A DNA stretch of 64,000 bases from Streptomyces sp. Edi4. Its GTDB lineage: Bacteria > Actinomycetota > Actinomycetes > Streptomycetales > Streptomycetaceae. The notes below the pieces were generated by a model, which was not told the DNA's origin, ran no database searches, and saw nothing but the letters and a program-made list of their open reading frames with translations. How positions within the stretch are numbered: the stretch's first letter is position 1; the number at the start of each line of letters is the position of its first letter. This document shows positions 59,244 through 64,000 of the stretch, piece after piece. Location: NCBI RefSeq assembly GCF_040253615.1, contig NZ_JBEJGY010000004.1:3224001-3288000 (forward strand), read 5' to 3'. A program made the position numbers and the translations under genes.

Positions 59244-60028
59244 GACGTACGCCCCCGCGCGTCGAAGTCCTTCATGCGGTCCAGGACCGCCTCAGCCGTC
59301 GGGCGCAGCATCTCGTCGACGATGCGGCCGTCGGCCAGGTAGAGCACGCGGTCGGCGTAGGAGGCGGCCACCGGGTCGTGGGTGACCATCACGATGGTCT
59401 GGCCCAGCTCGTCGACGGACTGGCGCAGAAAGCCGAGCACTTCGGCGCCGGCCCGCGAGTCCAGGTTTCCGGTCGGCTCGTCACCGAAGATGATCTCCGG
59501 CCTGGCCGCCAGTGCCCGCGCCACGGCGACCCGCTGCTGCTGGCCGCCGGAGAGCTGGGTCGGCCGGTGCTTGAGCCGCCCGGCCAGGCCCACCGTCTCC
59601 ACCACGCGCTCCAGCCACTGGGCGTCGGGCTTGCGGCCCGCGATGTCCATCGGCAGCGTGATGTTCTCCAGCGCGTTCAGCGTCGGCAGCAGGTTGAACG
59701 CCTGGAAGATGAACCCGATCCGGTCCCGGCGCAGCTGCGTGAGCTTCTTGTCCTTGAGGCCGGTGATCTCGGTCTCGTCCAGATGGATCTGGCCACCCGT
59801 CACCGTGTCCAGGCCGGCCAGGCAGTGCATCAGCGTGGACTTGCCGGAACCCGACGGGCCCATGATCGCGGTGAACCGGCCCCGGGCTATGTCGACGTCG
59901 ACGTGGTCGAGCGCCACGACCCGGGTCTCCCCCGACCCGTACGCCTTCACGACCTGGCGCGCCCGAGCCGCGACCGTCGCACGCCCTCCGGTGTCCCCGT
60001 GCCTGGGAATGGTCACAGCGGTTGTCAC
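59240..60028 (-). CDS. ABC transporter ATP-binding protein, MacB/LolD type (copy 2)
   Basis: The 262-residue ATPase is a close paralogue of the one at 21167. It has Walker A MGPSGSGKST, FIFQAFNLLPTLNALEN around the Q-loop, LSGGQQQRVAVARALAARP, IIFGDEPTGNLDSR and VTHDP; even the end matches (GRIVDEMLRP, then DRMKDFDARGRTS). The GTG start at 60028 follows AGGAGA at good spacing. It is coupled to the permease by a 4-bp overlap. The strong likeness of the two operons, about 35 kb apart and in opposite directions, points to an old duplication. Confidence 0.93.
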   Translation of the reverse strand: MTTAVTIPRHGDTGGRATVAARARQVVKAYGSGETRVVALDHVDVDIARGRFTAIMGPSGSGKSTLMHCLAGLDTVTGGQIHLDETEITGLKDKKLTQLRRDRIGFIFQAFNLLPTLNALENITLPMDIAGRKPDAQWLERVVETVGLAGRLKHRPTQLSGGQQQRVAVARALAARPEIIFGDEPTGNLDSRAGAEVLGFLRQSVDELGQTIVMVTHDPVAASYADRVLYLADGRIVDEMLRPTAEAVLDRMKDFDARGRTS

Positions 60029-60829
60029 GGTAGTTCTCCTAGGTCAATTTCAGCCAGTCGCCGACGTACGCCTTGAGTGTCCGCCAGGGTTGCGCTTCAC
60101 GCCCTGGTGCCCGGCGCAGTCTTCACGGTGGGGTTTTCCCCACCCCCGTGACCCCGCGTCACGACGTAAGTCCAAGGTAAGGAGGGAGTGGGGGGCGGGG
60201 CGTCCTCCGCCGGGACGAACGCCCCCCGCCCCGAAGTAGGGCCCACCCCCTAGGGGTCTCCACCCCTGGGCCCACCCCGCAGGGAGGAGACCCCTTGGCT
60301 TCGCGGAGTGGAGAGTTACGTTCCGGCCGCGCCCGGCACACGGCTGGTCGCGCAGTTCCCCGCGCCCCTGGCGGGATTCGTGCTGGCCCACACCGGCAAC
60401 CTCAGCCCGTCCGGCGTTTGAGGACGAGCGCCTTCAGCGCGAACGGGGTCTGGGGCGGAGCCCCAGGGACCCCGGCTGCGGACCGTGCGTGGCTGGGCGC
60501 GCAGTTCCCCGCGCCCCTGACCACTTGGCGCTGGCCAGCACGGGCATACCCAGCCCGTCCGGCGATTGAGGACGAGGCCGTTCAGGGCGAACGGGGTCTG
60601 GGGCGGAGCCCCAGGGACCCCGGCTGCCGACCGTGCGTGGCTGGGCGCGCAGTTCCCCGCGCCCCTGACCACTTGGCGCTGGCCAGCACGGGCATACCCA
60701 GCCCGTCCGGCGATTGAGGACGAGGCCGTTCAGGGCGAACGGGGTCTGGGGCGGAGCCCCAGGGACCCCGGCTGCCGACCGTGCGGGGCTGGGCGCGCAG
60801 TTCCCCGCGCCCCTGGCGGGCCGGGTTGG
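60029..60829. repeat. ABC operon promoter region and large intergenic repeat array with 148-bp tandem units
   Basis: No gene is seen. The left part (60029-60300) should contain the ABC promoter and holds two compact hairpins: GGTGGGG-TTTT-CCCCACC (60127-60144) and AGGGGT-CTCC-ACCCCT (near 60252-60267). From 60345 the dispersed modules return: GCGCAGTTCCCCGCGCCCCTG at 60351, 60500, 60648 and 60796, the hairpin CTGGGGCGGAGCCCCAG and CAGCCCGTCCGGCG(T/A)TTGAGG between them, with the last two intervals exactly 148 bp. Confidence 0.85.
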
Positions 60830-61720
60830 TCAGGGGCGCTGGTGACCCGTCAGCGTGGACAGCGCGGTTCGGATGTGGTCCATGTGGGCCCGCAAACGCT
60901 CACGCGCCGCGTCGTCATCGCGTACCACCCGATCCGTGTCCGCCACGACCCGCTCCTCGGCGGCCCGCGCCTGCGCCAGCAGGCCCGCCGCCCGCGCCTG
61001 CGCCGCCTCCTCGGCGCTGCGGGCGCCCTCCTCGGCCTCCGCGAACCCGCGCCGCGCCTCGGCCAGCGCCGCCTCGGCCGCACGCGTCAGGCCGGCGAGG
61101 CGCGCATCCAACTCGCCCTCGCGCAGCGCCCGTTCGCGCTCGTCCGCCTCCCGCGCCCCGGCCTGCTCCCGGTCCAGGTCCGCCAGCCGCGCCGCGCAAC
61201 GCCGACGCGTCGAGGCCAGCCCGTCCGCCGCCTCCTCGCGCAGCGCATCCGCCTCGGCACGAGCCGCGCCCCGCAGTTCGTCCGCCTCCGTACGGGCCGC
61301 GAGCAGCCTGCGCTCCACCCACTCCTCCGCGTCCGCGAGCACCGCCTCGCTGTGCGCCCGCGCCGCGTCCTTGACCGCGCGGCCCGCCTCCTCGGCCGCG
61401 CGCCCCCGCTCCGCCGCCGCCTCCCGCGCCGAGGCCCGCACCGCGTCCGCCTCCTCCACGGACAGCGCGAACAGCGCCCCGGCGCGCCCGCCCAGCGTCT
61501 CGTACGTCTGCGGCGCGAGCCCGGCCACCCGCGCACGCAGCCGCGCGACGTCCTCCTCGAGCTCCGCCGCGAGGGCGACGAGCCGGGCCTCCTCCTCCCG
61601 GGCCGCCCGCCCCTCCCGCGCGAGCCGGGCCACGGCGGAGTCGACCTGCTCGGGACGGTAGCCCCGGCCCCTGCCGGTCCCGAACGGCCGCCCCGACGGC
61701 GGCACCGATGCTGCGCTCAT
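60830..61720 (-). CDS. Long coiled-coil protein (DivIVA-like N-terminus)
   Basis: The 296-residue protein is almost entirely charged, Ala/Glu/Arg-rich coiled coil from about residue 30 to 285, with no TM segment. Its N-terminus (FGTGRGRGYRPEQVDSAVAR) resembles the membrane-curvature-binding start of DivIVA-like and Scy/FilP-type cytoskeletal proteins of Streptomyces; homologues are often annotated as cellulose-binding protein, a label that the sequence does not support. It may scaffold polar growth or membrane protein assembly. The start ATG at 61720 lacks strong competition. It is 216 bp downstream of the large gene at the window end, same strand. Confidence 0.8.
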   Translation of the reverse strand: MSAASVPPSGRPFGTGRGRGYRPEQVDSAVARLAREGRAAREEEARLVALAAELEEDVARLRARVAGLAPQTYETLGGRAGALFALSVEEADAVRASAREAAAERGRAAEEAGRAVKDAARAHSEAVLADAEEWVERRLLAARTEADELRGAARAEADALREEAADGLASTRRRCAARLADLDREQAGAREADERERALREGELDARLAGLTRAAEAALAEARRGFAEAEEGARSAEEAAQARAAGLLAQARAAEERVVADTDRVVRDDDAARERLRAHMDHIRTALSTLTGHQRP

Positions 61721-61839
61721 CCCTCAAGCCCTCTCTCCCGCGCCAAGTGAAACCGGAGTGAAGTGCCCATGTGACGACACGTGTGCACATCGCCCGTTCA
61801 AGGATGCGCCAATCCAGGACAGAAGTCGGCAGCCGGAGG

Positions 61840-61871
61840 CTTCGGAGCTTCGGAGCTTGGGAGCTTCGGAG
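61840..61871. repeat. 8-bp tandem repeat (CTTCGGAG)x4
   Basis: Four head-to-tail copies of CTTCGGAG, the third changed to CTTGGGAG, lie in the 216-bp gap between the coiled-coil gene and the large terminal gene. The rest of this gap shows nothing clear. Confidence 0.9.
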
Positions 61872-61936
61872 GCAGAACTGCCGAGGCGCCCACCGCGACC
61901 CGCACGGTGAGCGCCACGGCACGACGAGGGCCGCGC

Positions 61937-64000
61937 CTAGAGCAGCCCGTCCCACATCTGCTCAAGCAGCACCGACCACCAGCTCTCCGGCGACGCAAGC
62001 GCCGCCGGGTCGAGCGCCGCCAGCTGCGCCTGGAAGTCGACCGTCCAGCGGCCCGCCTGCTCCGGGTTGAGCCCGAACCGCAGCCGCCACATCCGGCCGA
62101 GCAGCGCGAGGGAGCGTACGAACTCCGGCAGCCCCGAGTTCACGAACTGCGGCGGCACCGACTGGGCGTGCCCACCCGCCGAAGGCCCCGCCTCCACCGG
62201 CACGGCCACGATGTTCGCGGTCCCGTACTGGACACAGATCGCCCGCCCGAAGTCGGAGCCCATCACCAGGTACGAGCCCGCGTCGGCGGCCGGCTGCACG
62301 CCGCGCTGCTGCGCGAGTTCCGCCAGCGTGGGCACCGGCTGCCCGGGCGCGGCCTGCGCCCAGAAGAACGGCCCGAAGTCCACCGGAAGCCCCGCCCACA
62401 CGAGCGTGACCGCCACGACCTCCGGCACACCCTGGCGCGAGACCGCGCGCTGGTCGAAGCGGAACACGCCCTGCGGCCCGAACGCGCCGGCCAGCTCGTG
62501 CGCCACGCCCTCCGGCGGCAGCGGCGGCACCGGCTGCACGGCCGGAATCGGCGCCCGCACCGGCTGCGGCCTCGCCGGGCCGTCCGCGACCTGCGCCAAC
62601 TCGCCCTGGTGCGTGAGCAGATGCCGCACACCCTGACGGCGCGAGCCGTGGTCCTTGCCGTACGGGGCCACATGCGTGATCCGCACCTGCGGCCACTGCT
62701 CACGGATCATCCGCGCGCAGTAACCGCCCGGCAGCTCGCACGACTCCAGCTCCGTGTGCAGCTCCAGCACGTGGTCGGCGGGCACGTTCATCGCCCGCAG
62801 CTCGTGGAAGATCTGCCACTCCGGATGCGGAATGCCCGGCGCCGAACGCCGGATGAGCTGCTGCTCGGACCCGTCGGGCGCGCGGTAGCGCAGCACCGCC
62901 TGGTAGCCGGGGCCCACCGTCGGCAGTCCTGCCGGGGGCTGCTGGGGATAGCCGTACGCGGGCGGCGGCTGCGGCACGGCGCCACCCGGCGGCATACCGG
63001 GCGGCCCGGGCGGCTGCGGCACGGCGCCACCGGGACCCATCTGCGCGGGCCCCGCCAGCATCGTCGCCGCCTGGTGCACCCCACCGGGCGGCGCACCGGG
63101 ACCGGCGGGCGACGCACCGGGCGGACCGGGCGGTGTCGGAGCGCCGGGCGCACCGGGTGGGCCCGGCGGCACCGGCGGGCCAAGGCGGACCTGACCGCCC
63201 TGGCTCGGGTCGGCGAACATCGTCGCGGCCTGATGCACGGCGCCGGGCGCCACCCCGGGCGTTCCGGGCGGCATGGGCGCACCAGGAGCACCAGGAGCAC
63301 CAGGGGCACGCGGAGGCATAGGCGCCCCCGGGGCGCCGGGCGCACCGGGTGGGCCCGGCGGCACCGGCGGGCCAAGGCGGACCTGACCGCCCTGACTCGG
63401 GTCCGCGAACATCGTCGCGGCCTGATGCACATCGCCCCGCGCGGGCGGTGGCGTCGGCGCGCCGGGGGGCTGGGGCCCGTCAGGACCCAGCTGCGACACC
63501 AGCTGCGTGGGCAGATAACCGCCCAAGGACGCACCCGCAGGCGGCGTCGCCCCCGCGGGCACCGCACCCGGCGGCGGAGTGGGGCCCGGCACCGGACCGG
63601 CCGTCGGCACGCCTGGCCGGGCACCCGGGGTCCCCGGCGCGCCCGGCGGCGGCGGTGTCACCGAACCCGCGCCCCGCGCGGCCCGCGCACCCGGCGGCGG
63701 ACCGGATGCCTTACTGGTCGCGGCGTCCGCGATGTCCTCCGCGCCCGAGGACGCGTGACCTGACGCGGCGTCAGGCGCGCCGTGGGAGATGGGCCCCCCG
63801 GGCGTGCGACCTCCGGGCGCCGACGCACCCGGCACCCACGCATCCAGCCCGGACCCACCCGGCGTCGGCGCACCCGGAGTTGGCGCGCCCGGCATGCCCG
63901 CGTCCGGCAGCCGCGCATCCAACCCGGACCCACCCGACACCGGCGCACCCGGCGCCTGCGCACCCGGCATGCCCGCGTCCGGCACCGGTGCACCCGGCGT
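61937..64000 (-). CDS. Pro/Gly-rich protein with deaminase-like and SUKH-like domains (5' end beyond the window)
   Basis: The reading frame is open to the window edge, so the N-terminus is missing; 687 codons are visible. The first half is collagen-like low complexity (PGAPGAPGAP) with two near-identical copies of HQAATMFADPSQGGQVRLG and a divergent third (HQAATMLAGPAQ). Next, about 370-450 codons in, comes a region that resembles nucleotide/nucleic-acid deaminases of bacterial toxin type (WQIFHELRAMNVPADHVLE, then ELESCELPGGYCARM with paired cysteines). The final 200 residues resemble SUKH-4 immunity-type domains (YLVMGSDFGRAICVQYG; FVNSGLPEFVRSLALLG). Domain names rest on memory of motifs. 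It could be a membrane-less regulatory or toxin-related protein conserved in Streptomyces. Confidence 0.75.
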   Translation of the reverse strand, partial: TPGAPVPDAGMPGAQAPGAPVSGGSGLDARLPDAGMPGAPTPGAPTPGGSGLDAWVPGASAPGGRTPGGPISHGAPDAASGHASSGAEDIADAATSKASGPPPGARAARGAGSVTPPPPGAPGTPGARPGVPTAGPVPGPTPPPGAVPAGATPPAGASLGGYLPTQLVSQLGPDGPQPPGAPTPPPARGDVHQAATMFADPSQGGQVRLGPPVPPGPPGAPGAPGAPMPPRAPGAPGAPGAPMPPGTPGVAPGAVHQAATMFADPSQGGQVRLGPPVPPGPPGAPGAPTPPGPPGASPAGPGAPPGGVHQAATMLAGPAQMGPGGAVPQPPGPPGMPPGGAVPQPPPAYGYPQQPPAGLPTVGPGYQAVLRYRAPDGSEQQLIRRSAPGIPHPEWQIFHELRAMNVPADHVLELHTELESCELPGGYCARMIREQWPQVRITHVAPYGKDHGSRRQGVRHLLTHQGELAQVADGPARPQPVRAPIPAVQPVPPLPPEGVAHELAGAFGPQGVFRFDQRAVSRQGVPEVVAVTLVWAGLPVDFGPFFWAQAAPGQPVPTLAELAQQRGVQPAADAGSYLVMGSDFGRAICVQYGTANIVAVPVEAGPSAGGHAQSVPPQFVNSGLPEFVRSLALLGRMWRLRFGLNPEQAGRWTVDFQAQLAALDPAALASPESWWSVLLEQMWDGLL
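63145..63430. repeat. 192-bp in-frame duplication inside the Pro/Gly-rich gene
   Basis: A block including CCAAGGCGGACCTGACCGCC starts at 63180 and again at 63372, exactly 192 bp (64 codons) apart, with very few base changes over about 95 bp. The near identity at DNA level suggests recent expansion of the repeated HQAATMFADPSQGG motif. Confidence 0.9.

Overview
The window is a very GC-rich actinobacterial chromosome segment, almost certainly from a Streptomyces species. The evidence is codon usage with few TTA codons, frequent GTG/TTG starts, GTGA/ATGA stop-start overlaps, a tRNA-Leu with anticodon TAA (the bldA developmental tRNA), an Rpf/LysM protein behind a ydaO-type c-di-AMP riboswitch next to enolase, and families such as SGNH esterase, GH64 glucanase and cytochrome P450. 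Most genes look like core-chromosome genes. No phage, insertion sequence, CRISPR array or rRNA was seen.

Layout. 1-4.7 kb: histidine-utilisation operon on the minus strand (hutU, an M20 amidohydrolase, hutF). 4.8-9.6 kb: a PLP decarboxylase, an RpiR regulator and an NCS1 permease. 9.6-10.6 kb: dense intergenic repeats. 10.6-16.6 kb: cystathionine beta-synthase, an SGNH hydrolase, a thiolase and small conserved proteins. 16.9-19.5 kb: two secreted beta-1,3-glucanases (GH16-CBM6 and GH64) behind a LacI-type palindrome. 19.6-25 kb: a BI-1 membrane protein, bldA and a MacB/FtsX-type ABC system. 25-28.3 kb: a CFA-type methyltransferase and type II NADH dehydrogenase with Rex-like sites. 28.5-30.9 kb: a small regulatory island (XRE-TPR regulator, a coupled internally duplicated small protein, a divergent RsbW-like ATPase). 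31-34.4 kb: eno, an ftsB-like gene, DUF501 and ppx/gppA. 34.7-38.3 kb: two Rpf-LysM muralytic proteins and a P450. 38.8-45.6 kb: MazG, a SurA-like lipoprotein, a YfhO-type membrane protein, and a Ser/Thr kinase coupled to a membrane protein. 45.7-49.7 kb: an unusual HTH-methyltransferase-specificity fusion and two lipoproteins, one an HNH nuclease. 49.9-53.4 kb: mfd. 54.2-56.6 kb: an ECF-type sigma factor, its coupled membrane partner and a DUF2079 protein. 56.7-60 kb: a second, paralogous ABC system. 60.8-64 kb: a coiled-coil protein and a large, edge-truncated Pro/Gly-rich deaminase/SUKH-like protein.

The most distinctive non-coding feature is a modular family of GC-rich intergenic repeats, with recurrent hairpin cores such as CTGGGGCGGAGCCCCAG, GTCCGGCGTTTGAGGAC and GCGCAGTTCCCCGCGC. 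It occupies about nine intergenic gaps in both orientations, has expanded in tandem (periods 195, 151, 148 and 62 bp), and has apparently entered the 5' coding region of the hut amidohydrolase and the spacer of one ABC operon. All in-frame checks, starts and pairings were done by eye without database searches.
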